This document shows, piece by piece, positions 15,374 to 22,713 of a stretch of DNA of 29,021 nt; within the stretch, counting starts at the first letter, position 1, and the number at the start of each line of letters is the position of its first letter. Location of the stretch: the NCBI GenBank assembly GCA_002294005.1, contig DBEH01000054.1, positions 5,762 through 34,782 on the forward strand, in the 5' to 3' direction. This stretch comes from Firmicutes bacterium UBA911 (GTDB lineage Bacteria > Bacillota > Desulfotomaculia > Desulfotomaculales > Desulforudaceae). Under the pieces are notes generated by a model. The model saw only the letters and a list, made by a program, of their open reading frames with translations, was not told the origin of the DNA and made no database searches. The translations under genes were made by a program, and so were the position numbers.

Positions 15374-16851
15374 CAAAGTTCAAACCGTGCCGGGCCGGGA
15401 TCCGGGACGCTCAGGACAAGCACCGAGCGGGTGCGGGGGGTGAGTTTGCAGAACTCGGCGATCCGGTGACCGGCCACCCAGACCAGGCGGCCCTCGCCGT
15501 CAAAAACCAGCGGAATCCGGTCTCGCTCCGGGCGGGGCACCTTGTTGTTGATCAAAAATTCCTTTAGTTTCATCCGGCCGCCGGCCCCCTGCGGCCAAAA
15601 CACGTCTCCGGGCCTGCGGTTGCGCACGGTCAGCGGCAGAGTCAGGACCTCGAGGTCCACCGCCGCCTGTCCGGGCTGGAGCGTTTCCGGACGCCCGGCC
15701 CGGACAGGCCCACTGAGGTGGGCGCCCCGCGTGGGTGCCCCGGGTGGGTGCCCCGCCTGGGTGCCCCGCGCGGGCCGTATTTCGGCGGTGATCCGCCGTC
15801 CGTCGGGCAGGTCCGTCCTTCCGGGAACCACCAGTCCGTAGCACCACGGCACGGTTTCCGGCGGATTGGGACCAAGACTGAAAACCAGCCCGGCAGCCTG
15901 TCTTTCCACCAGGATTCTCCGCGGCAGGTCCAATTTCTTGCCGCAGGCCTCGGGACGGGCCAGTTCGAGGACCCGTTCCACGTGGTCGAAATCGAGCGCC
16001 CCCGGATCCCCGGCCAACTCCGACCAGGCCTTGCGGACCACCCGCCGCCCAATCGCCGGAGAAAGAGCGGCCACCCCACCCGCATCGAGCCGGACGGCGC
16101 CGTCCGCTGAAACGGCCAAGCGTTGAAAGGCGGTCTCGGCCTGGGCCGCCAGATAATCGTTTTCCGCCCGGCAGATTTCACCCAAACGCAAAAGGGCGGT
16201 CACCAGGTTCGGGTTATAATTGGTCTCGAGCAGGGGCAGGAGTTCAGCCCGCAGCCGGTTCCGGGTGTAAACGGGATCGAGGTTGGAAGGATCGAACCGG
16301 GGGTCGAGATCCCGGACGCGGCAATAGGCTTCGATCTCCCGGCGCCGGAGGCCCAGCAGGGGCCGGATGAAAAGGCCCCTGACCGGCGCCATGCCGGCCA
16401 GGCCGGCCGGTCCGGTGCCGCGGAGGAAGTGGTGCAGGATGGTTTGGGCCTGGTCGTCGGCGTGGTGACCAAGGGCCACCCGTTGGGCCCCGGCCCCCCG
16501 GGCCGCCCGGACAAAGAACCGGTACCGGAGTTCCCGGGCCGCCGTCTGGGTGGAGAGACGTTCGGCCTTCCGGAAGGCGCTCACGTCACATTCCTCGACC
16601 ACATAGGGCAGAGCAAGCTTTTCGGCCAGCCTCCGGACGTACCCGGCGTCCGCCTCGGCCTCGGCGCCCCGCAGGCGGTGGTTCAGGTGGGCCACGGTAA
16701 CGGAAATGCCCAGGTCGGCGCTCAAAGCACTGAGAATATCCAGCAGAGCCACCGAGTCCGGGCCCCCGGAAACCCCCACCAGCACGCCCATTCCCGGCGC
16801 CAGCATCCGGTGCCGGACAATGTACTGTTGTACCCGGTCTTGCAGGTCCAT
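15370..16851 (-). CDS. tilS: tRNA(Ile)-lysidine synthase
   Basis: TilS modifies C34 of the tRNA(Ile) CAU anticodon to lysidine with ATP and lysine, so that it reads AUA; it is normally essential. The PP-loop SGGPDS is near residue 30. VAHLNHRLRG, LGHHADDQAQTILHHFLRG, a TilS substrate-binding domain and the C-terminal TilS domain (NRRPGDVFWPQGAGG, MKLKEFLINNKVPRPERD) follow. At about 493 residues it is longer than most, partly because of a Gly/Pro/Arg-rich linker coded by the 13-bp repeats at 15719-15770. The start is uncertain: ATG 16851 with GGTGG nearby, or ATG 16863 with GAGG almost touching. The stop overlaps the ftsH promoter. Confidence 0.95.
   Translation of the reverse strand: MDLQDRVQQYIVRHRMLAPGMGVLVGVSGGPDSVALLDILSALSADLGISVTVAHLNHRLRGAEAEADAGYVRRLAEKLALPYVVEECDVSAFRKAERLSTQTAARELRYRFFVRAARGAGAQRVALGHHADDQAQTILHHFLRGTGPAGLAGMAPVRGLFIRPLLGLRRREIEAYCRVRDLDPRFDPSNLDPVYTRNRLRAELLPLLETNYNPNLVTALLRLGEICRAENDYLAAQAETAFQRLAVSADGAVRLDAGGVAALSPAIGRRVVRKAWSELAGDPGALDFDHVERVLELARPEACGKKLDLPRRILVERQAAGLVFSLGPNPPETVPWCYGLVVPGRTDLPDGRRITAEIRPARGTQAGHPPGAPTRGAHLSGPVRAGRPETLQPGQAAVDLEVLTLPLTVRNRRPGDVFWPQGAGGRMKLKEFLINNKVPRPERDRIPLVFDGEGRLVWVAGHRIAEFCKLTPRTRSVLVLSVPDPGPARFELC
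15719..15770. repeat. Four tandem 13-bp units inside tilS
   Basis: On the plus strand the units are TGGGCGCCCCGCG, TGGGTGCCCCGGG, TGGGTGCCCCGCC and TGGGTGCCCCGCG, contiguous from 15719 to 15770. Thirteen is not a multiple of three, so successive units are read in different frames in tilS. Gain or loss of one unit would shift the frame. Confidence 0.9.
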
Positions 16852-16903
16852 TTCGCCCACCATACCTCAATACCCAGAAAGGAGTCGCCTTTTAGGAGAC
16901 CGC

Positions 16904-17046
16904 TGCAAAACTGCGCCTGGCTTTGTCAGGCTCGCCGTCCAGTGCTCACGTACCACCCAGTACGCTCCGCGCCGTCCAGCTTCGCCTTCCGCGCCATGCT
17001 TGTTTTTCGCGGCCTCCAAGCGTTTAGAACGATTTCTAGTTTTGCA
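16904..17046. repeat. 143-bp inverted-repeat-bounded intergenic element (MITE/REP-like)
   Basis: Between spoIIE and tilS the plus strand starts with TGCAAAACT (16904-16912) and ends with its exact inverse AGTTTTGCA (17038-17046). Inside are two direct copies of CGCCGTCCAG (16933-16942 and 16970-16979) around a CGTAC/GTACG hairpin with a 6-nt loop (16949-16964). A minus-strand frame crosses it (last residues RTGWYVSTGRRA), but it has no ribosome site and I do not call it a gene. The organisation suggests a dispersed non-coding repeat. I cannot check other copies in this window. The rest of the gap, 16864-16903 and 17047-17101, shows nothing clear. Confidence 0.5.
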
Positions 17047-17101
17047 ACACTCTTCTTGGGCATTCCACGTGGGCCGGTGTTTTCCTCTATCCGGGGGATT
17101 G

Positions 17102-19519
17102 TCAGGGTCCGGCTTCTTCCATTCGGCCGACCAGGACCGTCATATCGTCGGGGACGCTCTTGCCGGCGGCGTGCCTTGCTTGCTGCAGCACCAGCTCGGC
17201 CGTGCGTTGGGGATCGGTCCGCGGCAGGTCCCGGAGAAGCTCCCCGAGCCAAGTTTCTTTCTCCAGCGGACCCCGGTAGCAGTCCAGCACCCCATCGGTG
17301 ACCATCACCACGAGGTCGCCCAACGCCAGCCTGCACACCACCGGAGTGAAGTCGATCTCCTTGATGATCCCCACCGGCAGGGCGGCGCTTTCGACCACAC
17401 TGACCGTATTGGCCCCAACCACGAAGCTCGGTGCCGCCCCGATCTTGATGAACTCCGCCTGGGCCGTATAAAGGTCGATGACCGCCAGGTCCACGGTGGC
17501 GAAACTCTCGTCCGGGGCCCGCAGGAGCAGGATCGAGTTCACCGTTTTTACGGCCATGTCCTTGCCGAACCCGGCCCGGAACATGTGCTCGAGCAAGGAA
17601 ACGGTGGTGCTGCTTTCAAGGGCGGCCTGGGCACCCACGCCCATCCCGTCGCTCAACAGCAGGGAGAACTTGCCGGACTCGAGTTCCAGGTAGGAGGCGG
17701 TGTCTCCCGATATGGCGCTGCCGGCTTTGCCCGCCTGGGCCAGCCCGACCGTCACCCGGTAACGGAGTGCCGGTTGCAGCCGGAAGGTGCAGTCGGCGGC
17801 CTGCTCTTCCCGGGTGCAACTGGTGTCGCTGACCATAAACGGCTGGCCGACCACCTGGGAGACCAGCGGGGCCGCCACGTACCGGCAGGCCAGTTCACCC
17901 CGGCAGGACGGGCGGCTGATGATGATCTCCAACCGGGAGTCTTCCTGGTGCCGGGTTTCGATGCGGTGCACGGGCACGTCCAACTCCCGCAGCTTCCGGC
18001 GCAATGTACCTTCCAGTTGACCGGCCCGTTCCACGGTGCTGCCCAGTTCGGCGGCCAGATTGTTCATGATCCGGGACAGGCCCCGCAGGTGTTCGGACAC
18101 CACTTCGCGGCTGTCCACCAGCCGCCGGTACCAGTACCGGTTTACCCGGTAAGTCTCATAGAGGCAGGTGAGCGCAACCGCCATTTCCTTCTGCCGCAGG
18201 CATTTCCGCCGGATTTCCTCCGGAAAGTCCTCCGGGCCCACCCGGCCGGATGCCTCGACCTGGGCCAACGTAGCCTCGAACTGCTCGTTGATGCGGTCCG
18301 AATTCCGCTCCCAGCAGCTCCGGTACAGGTTGCAGTCCTTGCAGATCCGGTTGCCGACCTCGTTCAAGAGCTCGCGCAACGGCTTTTCAGTTCCGGGCTC
18401 CAACCCCGCGGGGGAAACTTTAGCAAAGGTGCGGGCCAGTTCCGCAAACATCCGGCTCCAGCTGCGGACCCTGCTCCGGACCAACTCCTGGACCCGCTCT
18501 TCGGAAACGGTCGGGCCGGCGACGCTGCCTGGAATCAGGGACCGCAACTCCTGATACCGCCCCGCCGGAATCAGTGCGAACAGGGCCGCCGCCGTCCCCG
18601 CCTCCACCAGCACTCCCGCCAGTTCCCGGTATTCACCGACATAAACCGCCAGCAGAATGTTGCCCAGCACAAAACCGGCGGCCACCCCCGGTTTGCCGAA
18701 GTGCCGGAAGGCGCCGCCCAGAAATCCGGCAAAGGCGTACACCCCCACCACCGCCGGCATCACGGTATAGGCAATGCCGGGGATGATTCCGACCACCGCC
18801 CCGGCGGCGGCGCCCAACCCGGCCCCGCCCAACCCGGCGGCGACCAGGATGGCGAACTTGCTCAGGAAGCCGTGCACAGAAAACAGGTCCCAGCCCAGGT
18901 TTCCGGTTCCGGCCACCGCCGCCGCCAGGAGCACCAGCAAGCAGTAAAAACCTTCCACGGTCAGCGGGCGGGAACGGGGCGAAAGGGCAATCAGGAACAC
19001 GTAGGAGAGCGACCCGGCCAACAGGCTCTCAAAAAACACGGCCACGTACTCGTACAGCACCGCCCCCGTAAAGGCCAGGTACGAACCCTTGATCACCGCC
19101 GACACCATTCCGACCAGGACCGCCACCGCCACCCGGGGCCGCCGGAAGTCGGCCGGAATCACCCGGAGGCCCAGCCCGACGGCGCCCAGGACCAAGATTG
19201 CCGGCGCCAGTGCGGACCAACTCAGGACCGTGGCCTGCCCCGCGATACCGGCGAGCACCGCCAACCAGCCCCAGGGTCCGAAGAGGTGCACGGCGGCGCC
19301 CGCGAAGGCGGTTGCAAAAGGGCTGAGTTCCCCGAGCAACACGGTACGGCCCAGCAAAAAAGCCAAAATAATAAGCCCCATCTTCTGCCAGTGCATCAGA
19401 TCCAGGGCTTGTCCCCAGGCCGGCCGGATGGACGGCCGCCGCCGGCGGCGTGGAATGCCTACCCCGGCCCAATCGCTGGTTCTCTGCCGCACCCGATAGG
19501 CGTTCGAATAATCGGCCAC
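17102..19519 (-). CDS. spoIIE: Stage II sporulation protein E (PP2C-type serine phosphatase)
   Basis: SpoIIE sits at the polar septum and dephosphorylates SpoIIAA, which frees sigma-F in the forespore. The 805-residue length fits. The N-terminal half (about 45-335) is a series of hydrophobic segments expected to form about ten membrane helices. A central regulatory region with several cysteines follows (ICKDCNLYRSCW). The C-terminal PP2C domain contains FSLLLSDGMGVG (metal-binding Asp), VVMVTDGVLD and SVPDDMTVLVGRM. The start is GTG at 19519, with GGGAG about 9 nt upstream. The promoter at 19558-19590 and a Spo0A box at 19617-19623 fit Spo0A control. It follows ppx by 67 bp. Confidence 0.96.
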   Translation of the reverse strand: MADYSNAYRVRQRTSDWAGVGIPRRRRRPSIRPAWGQALDLMHWQKMGLIILAFLLGRTVLLGELSPFATAFAGAAVHLFGPWGWLAVLAGIAGQATVLSWSALAPAILVLGAVGLGLRVIPADFRRPRVAVAVLVGMVSAVIKGSYLAFTGAVLYEYVAVFFESLLAGSLSYVFLIALSPRSRPLTVEGFYCLLVLLAAAVAGTGNLGWDLFSVHGFLSKFAILVAAGLGGAGLGAAAGAVVGIIPGIAYTVMPAVVGVYAFAGFLGGAFRHFGKPGVAAGFVLGNILLAVYVGEYRELAGVLVEAGTAAALFALIPAGRYQELRSLIPGSVAGPTVSEERVQELVRSRVRSWSRMFAELARTFAKVSPAGLEPGTEKPLRELLNEVGNRICKDCNLYRSCWERNSDRINEQFEATLAQVEASGRVGPEDFPEEIRRKCLRQKEMAVALTCLYETYRVNRYWYRRLVDSREVVSEHLRGLSRIMNNLAAELGSTVERAGQLEGTLRRKLRELDVPVHRIETRHQEDSRLEIIISRPSCRGELACRYVAAPLVSQVVGQPFMVSDTSCTREEQAADCTFRLQPALRYRVTVGLAQAGKAGSAISGDTASYLELESGKFSLLLSDGMGVGAQAALESSTTVSLLEHMFRAGFGKDMAVKTVNSILLLRAPDESFATVDLAVIDLYTAQAEFIKIGAAPSFVVGANTVSVVESAALPVGIIKEIDFTPVVCRLALGDLVVMVTDGVLDCYRGPLEKETWLGELLRDLPRTDPQRTAELVLQQARHAAGKSVPDDMTVLVGRMEEAGP

Positions 19520-19557
19520 TTGCTCAACTCCCAGAACATGGAATATGGATTGCCCTA

Positions 19558-19623
19558 ATTGTAATCCACGTCCCAGGAGATTCCTGTCATTTTAGGATGG
19601 CCTGTTCCGTTTTTCTTTCGACA
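19558..19623 (-). promoter_or_regulatory. Spo0A-type promoter of spoIIE with 21-bp spacer and 0A box
   Basis: Minus strand: ATGACA (19590-19585), exactly 21 bp, TACAAT (19563-19558); both hexamers match 5 of 6. The Bacillus subtilis spoIIE and spoIIG promoters are known for 21-22 bp spacing and Spo0A activation. A perfect 0A box TGTCGAA (19623-19617), extended to TGTCGAAAG, lies 26 bp upstream of the -35, about -70 from the predicted start, within the ppx 3' end. Both parts are seen directly; the functional reading is inference. Confidence 0.6.
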
Positions 19624-20504
19624 GCCTGAGGACCGTAGCGGGCCAAGCCGTGGAGAATGTCGGCCTCGCTCACGATCAGGTCCGGTGCCGCCAATATCCT
19701 CATAATGCAGCGCACGATCCGTGCCCCGGCCGGAATAATGTCGGCCCGCTCGGGCTGCAATCCCGGCATCTGTTTCCGTTCGGCCGGCCCGGCCGTCTCC
19801 AGGCGCAACAAAAGCTCCTCGACCGTGGCCCGGTTCAGTCTCGTGCCGTGGACCCGCTCCGGGTCGTAGACTTCCAGGGCGAGCGCCATGGCCGCCAGAG
19901 TCGTGACCGTACCGCCGACCCCCACCAGTTGCCGGACGCCCAACCCACGCTTCTCGCCTGTCAGCGGGCGGATGAGGGCGGTGATTTCGGTATCGGTGTA
20001 AGGCGTCTCGGTCATCCGCACCGCGCCCACGGGCAGGCTGCGGCAGGCCGGCGACCCTTCTTCGAGCCAGACGAACTCGGTGCTTCCCCCCCCCACATCG
20101 GCGACCAAGATGCCGGCCGGATCCAGGTCCAGACCTGAAACCACCCCCAGGAATCCGTAGGCCGCCTCCTCGGTCCCGGAGAGCACCCGCACCTTGAAGC
20201 CGGCGGCGTCCATCACCCGTTTCACGAAATCATCCCGGTTGGCCGCCTCGCGCACGGCCGCGGTGGCCGCCACCACCATCCTGTCCACCCCGTATTCGGC
20301 CGATACCGCCTGATACTTAACCAGGCAGTCGATCGTCCGGTCCACGGCCCGGTCCAGGAGCACGCCGCCGGCCAGGTTTTCGCCCAGGCGGGTGGTGGTG
20401 AGCGCCGTGTGCACGACGTCCAGCCGGCCCTCCGGAGCTATCCGGGCGATCAAAAGCCGGGTGGAGTTGGTGCCGATGTCGATTGCGCCCACTGTGGTAA
20501 TCAA
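19587..20504 (-). CDS. ppx: Exopolyphosphatase / guanosine pentaphosphate phosphohydrolase family (Ppx/GppA)
   Basis: The family hydrolyses polyphosphate and/or pppGpp. This 305-residue, short two-domain form has the ASKHA phosphate loop AIDIGTNSTRLLIA, VVAATAAVREAANRDDF, LSGTEEAAYGFLG, VADVGGGSTEFVW and VGVGGTVTTLAAM. It lacks the C-terminal HD-like domain of long Ppx proteins, so substrate preference cannot be set from sequence alone. The best start is TTG at 20504, with GGGGAGGGG 6 nt upstream; a GTG at 20531 lies ahead of that ribosome site. It is read into spoIIE and carries that gene's Spo0A box in its 3' end. Confidence 0.92.
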   Translation of the reverse strand: MITTVGAIDIGTNSTRLLIARIAPEGRLDVVHTALTTTRLGENLAGGVLLDRAVDRTIDCLVKYQAVSAEYGVDRMVVAATAAVREAANRDDFVKRVMDAAGFKVRVLSGTEEAAYGFLGVVSGLDLDPAGILVADVGGGSTEFVWLEEGSPACRSLPVGAVRMTETPYTDTEITALIRPLTGEKRGLGVRQLVGVGGTVTTLAAMALALEVYDPERVHGTRLNRATVEELLLRLETAGPAERKQMPGLQPERADIIPAGARIVRCIMRILAAPDLIVSEADILHGLARYGPQAVERKTEQAILK

Positions 20505-20614
20505 CAGCTTCCCCTCCCCGGGTGCCGGCACTTATCAGCTCCGGCAATAGTGTACACCAGAACCTAGAAGATCCTGACCCGATCTTTTTGCGCCGTCTAT
20601 TCTCCTCACCGAAG

Positions 20615-20749
20615 CCCCAAAAAGGTGTCAGACACCTTTTCTTCATGTCTTCCCTTCGGACAGGCGGCTTGGACACCTTTTTCGGACCACGAACCTGGAA
20701 AACCGCGACCCGCTCTTTTGGGGAAAAGGTGTCTGACACCTTTTTGGGG
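20615..20749. repeat. 27-bp perfect inverted repeats, each a palindrome (REP/BIME or MITE-like)
   Basis: The left arm 20615-20641 and right arm 20723-20749 are exact inverse copies of 27 bp. Each arm contains the palindromic core AAAAGGTGTC-A-GACACCTTTT. A partial third copy, GGACACCTTTTTCGG, lies near 20670-20684. The 81-bp centre has no gene. Each arm could also act as a two-way terminator between ppx and hisG, because it ends in T runs on both strands. Similar GGTGTCTGACACC palindromes occur in many genomes, often near IS200/IS605-type elements, but no transposase is present here. The flanks 20532-20614 and 20750-20807 show nothing else. Confidence 0.75.
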
Positions 20750-20807
20750 CCGAAATGCTACCGACCGATCCGCGTCTCGACTTTGCTTTCATTCCGCTTA
20801 CAGCTTG

Positions 20808-20836
20808 TTGACGGTCCCGCCTTTTTCCGGTATACA
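20808..20836 (+). promoter_or_regulatory. Sigma-A promoter of hisG
   Basis: TTGACG (20808-20813), 17 bp, TATACA (20831-20836), 53 bp before the hisG start. The -35 matches 5 of 6 and the -10 matches 4 of 6. Confidence 0.6.
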
Positions 20837-20889
20837 TAAGCATGTGCGGCACCGCACGGCAATGATCCGCCCAAGGAGGACCGAACACA

Positions 20890-21759
20890 TTGAAACTGCG
20901 CCTCGGACTGCCCAAGGGGAGCCTGCAGGAGAAGACTTTCCAACTGTTCAAGAAGGCGGGTTACGACATACAAGTGAATTCCCGCTCTTACTACCCGGCC
21001 GTGAACGACCCTGACCTCGAAATCCTGCTGATGCGGGCCCAGGAGATTCCCCGCTACGTGCACGAGGGCGTGCTCGACGCCGGCTTGAGCGGGCTGGACT
21101 GGATTATGGAGAACGAGGCCGACGTGGTCGAAGTGGCCGATTTGGTCTACAGCAAACGGTCTCAGCGGCCGGTGCGCCTGGTTCTGGCCGTGGCCAACGA
21201 CAGCGGCATCCGGGAAGTGCGCGACCTGCAGGGCAAGCGGATCGCCACCGAACTGGTGAAGGTGACCCGCCGGTACTTGGCCGCGCAGGGCGTGGAAGCG
21301 GTCGTTGAGTACTCTTACGGCGCCACCGAGGTGAAGGTGCCCAATCTGGTGGACGCCATCGCCGACCTGACCGAAACCGGGAGTTCACTGCGGGCGAACA
21401 ACCTTCGGATTCTGGCCGTTATCCTGGAGTCCAACACCAAACTGCACGCCAACCGGGCGGCCTGGGCCGATCCGTGGAAACGCGAGAAGCTTAATAACCT
21501 TACCGTCCTGCTGACCGGGGCTCTCCGGGCCGAGAATATGGCCGGGCTGAAGATGAACGTCCCGGAGGACCGGATCGACGCCGTCCTCGCCGTGCTTCCC
21601 GCAATGAAGCACCCGACCGTCTCCCGGTTGTTCAACAGCGACTGGGTCGCCATCGAGACCATCCTGAACGAGCAGCAGGTGCGGGAATTGATTCCGGTCC
21701 TGAAACGGGCCGGCGCCCAGGACATCATCGAGTACCCGTTAAACAAGGTCATTCCGTGA
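20890..21759 (+). CDS. hisG: ATP phosphoribosyltransferase, long form
   Basis: HisG condenses ATP and PRPP to phosphoribosyl-ATP, the committed step of histidine synthesis. The 289-residue protein has LRLGLPKGSLQEKTFQLF, GLSGLDWIMEN, KRIATELVKVTRRYL, the PRPP-binding DAIADLTETGSSLRANNL, and a C-terminal ACT-like regulatory domain (MKMNVP-like segment LKMNVPEDRIDAVLAVLPAM). This is the long, self-sufficient type that does not need HisZ and is feedback-inhibited by histidine. The start is TTG at 20890, with AAGGAGGA 9 nt upstream. It stands alone on the plus strand with its own promoter and terminator; no other his gene is in the window. Confidence 0.95.
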   Translation: MKLRLGLPKGSLQEKTFQLFKKAGYDIQVNSRSYYPAVNDPDLEILLMRAQEIPRYVHEGVLDAGLSGLDWIMENEADVVEVADLVYSKRSQRPVRLVLAVANDSGIREVRDLQGKRIATELVKVTRRYLAAQGVEAVVEYSYGATEVKVPNLVDAIADLTETGSSLRANNLRILAVILESNTKLHANRAAWADPWKREKLNNLTVLLTGALRAENMAGLKMNVPEDRIDAVLAVLPAMKHPTVSRLFNSDWVAIETILNEQQVRELIPVLKRAGAQDIIEYPLNKVIP

Positions 21760-21815
21760 ATTCGCCCGCCAGTTTCCCTAGTGGAGCCTCGGTTTGCCTG
21801 AATCCGGCGACTTTG

Positions 21816-21838
21816 GGCCTCCGGGTCAACCGGAGGCC
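21816..21838 (+). terminator. hisG terminator
   Basis: A perfect 9-bp stem, GGCCTCCGG / CCGGAGGCC, with a 5-nt loop is followed by TTATCGTGTCTTT. The hairpin is strong but the T-tract is broken. It lies 57 bp after the hisG stop and directly abuts the stop of the opposing 51-residue ORF. Confidence 0.6.
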
Positions 21839-21994
21839 TTATCGTGTCTTTCGCCTGAATACCCGGGCCAGCCTGGGCAGAATGTGGTAGCAAAAGTCGA
21901 CAAGGGCGAGAAAAAGCACCCCCAGCACGAAGCCGAGCGTGCGGCGCACCCTGATGCGCAACGTTGGCCGGTATTTCCGGTTGGCTTTGTTCAC
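21839..21994 (-). CDS. Small single-pass membrane protein (51 aa)
   Basis: A GTG at 21994 opens a 51-codon frame ending in TAA at 21841-21839. The protein has a strongly basic N-terminus (VNKANRKYRP, then RIRVRR). One hydrophobic segment of about 20 residues (LGFVLGVLFLALVDFCYHIL) and a basic tail (RVFRRKTR) follow, the make-up of a membrane-anchored small protein. GGAGGGG lies 13 nt before the GTG, slightly far. It follows divIC by 88 bp on the same strand. I recognise no family. It could be a division-associated small protein, but that rests only on its neighbour. Confidence 0.5.
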   Translation of the reverse strand: MNKANRKYRPTLRIRVRRTLGFVLGVLFLALVDFCYHILPRLARVFRRKTR

Positions 21995-22082
21995 CGCCTG
22001 TTCACGTCCCCTCCAGACCCCGGCGAACGTGCCCGGATGTCACCGGAACGTTTCGACTTGCCGCCGCAAATACCCTCTTTTC

Positions 22083-22427
22083 TCAGTCCCTGATGCTCTG
22101 GTCCGGTATCCGGCCGCCGCTGTCCTCCGGAAGCACCGGCACGACCCGCACTTCCCCCGGCCTGATCAGGCCCAGGCGTTCTCGCGCCGTCTCCTCGACG
22201 TAGCCCTCCGATTCCAGTATGGTCAAGCGTTCCCACAGGTATTCATTCTGGTCTCGCAGTTGGACCACCCGGTCATTCATCTCCATGATCGAGTGCTGCA
22301 TCGCCCAGAGCTTGTTCAACTGGAAGCCGAGGGACACGGAGAAATAGGTCAGCAACACGATCAGGAGCACCACCGGCAGCCTGCTCTTTACCGGGTTGAA
22401 CCGGCGCCTAGCCGTTGTCGTTTGCAC
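22083..22427 (-). CDS. divIC: Septum formation initiator family protein (DivIC/FtsB)
   Basis: DivIC/FtsB-type proteins are bitopic and join FtsL and DivIB/FtsQ in the division complex. From the chosen start there are 114 residues: a short basic cytoplasmic tail (TTARRRFNPVKSRL), one membrane helix (VVLLIVLLTYFSVSLGF), a coiled coil (NDRVVQLRDQNEYLWERLTILES) and the family hallmark GYVEETARERLGLIRPGEV. GTG starts at 22427 and 22439 are both possible; GGAGGAA favours either, and the frame to 22472 has no ribosome site. The 5' end overlaps the HTH gene by about 20-30 bp, so the two are coupled. Confidence 0.88.
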   Translation of the reverse strand: MQTTTARRRFNPVKSRLPVVLLIVLLTYFSVSLGFQLNKLWAMQHSIMEMNDRVVQLRDQNEYLWERLTILESEGYVEETARERLGLIRPGEVRVVPVLPEDSGGRIPDQSIRD

Positions 22428-22656
22428 TGTCGGGCTCACCTTCCTCCGCGCCGAAGATGCCCAGCGGATCACCGCTGATGACCAGCACCACCTGGTAGCC
22501 TTTGGTCCGGGCCCGGTTGAACAGGGTGGCCACGGTACTCGGGCTCAAGCCCAGCCTCTTGGCCACGGCACTGTTGGAGTGGCCCAGTTCCTTAAGCGCC
22601 ACCACCTGGCGTTCACGAAGGCTCAAACGTTCGGCGCCCCTGATTTCGATTTGCAT
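22408..22656 (-). CDS. Small sigma-region-4/LuxR-like HTH protein
   Basis: This 82-residue protein has a helix-turn-helix of the LuxR/sigma-70 region 4 type (LSLRERQVVALKELGHSNSAVAKRLGLSPSTVATLFNRA, about 11-49). A hydrophobic strand (GYQVVLVISGDPLGIFG) and an acidic tail follow. It has no other domain. It is probably a DNA-binding regulator; targets are unknown. The ATG at 22656 has only a weak ribosome site (GTGGAT). It overlaps divIC and is preceded by an A/T-rich region with two GTAGTCAA copies and a terminator-like hairpin. Confidence 0.75.
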   Translation of the reverse strand: MQIEIRGAERLSLRERQVVALKELGHSNSAVAKRLGLSPSTVATLFNRARTKGYQVVLVISGDPLGIFGAEEGEPDSANDNG

Positions 22657-22693
22657 TGGTTATCCACGGCCTTGTCCACAGTATGTGTACGAT

Positions 22694-22713
22694 TTGACTA
22701 CAAGATTGACTAC
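22694..22713. repeat. Pair of 8-bp direct repeats ahead of the HTH gene
   Basis: TTGACTAC occurs at 22694-22701 and 22706-22713, 12 bp apart, 38 bp upstream of the HTH gene's ATG. Close spacing and position suggest a possible operator, perhaps for the HTH protein itself. That is inference; two short copies can arise by chance. Confidence 0.3.

Noticed and set aside
15719..15770. CRISPR-like repeat
   Set aside because: The 13-bp units are directly contiguous with no spacers, lie within a coding gene, and have no cas genes nearby.
16926..17060. A 45-residue minus-strand peptide across the 143-bp element
   Set aside because: No ribosome site, and the sequence is explained by the repeat structure. 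Kept only as a repeat element.
16706..19558. A 950-codon plus-strand open frame opposite spoIIE, and similar long plus-strand frames opposite ftsH (13450-15276) and folP/folB (2925-4544)
   Set aside because: They are antisense shadows caused by high GC at third codon positions. Their products are Pro/Arg/Gly/His-rich with no domain, and the opposite strand encodes well-defined enzymes.
20615..20749. CRISPR array or IS element
   Set aside because: There are only two full palindromic copies, in inverted orientation, with no spacer pattern, no transposase ORF and no target-site duplication that I can see.
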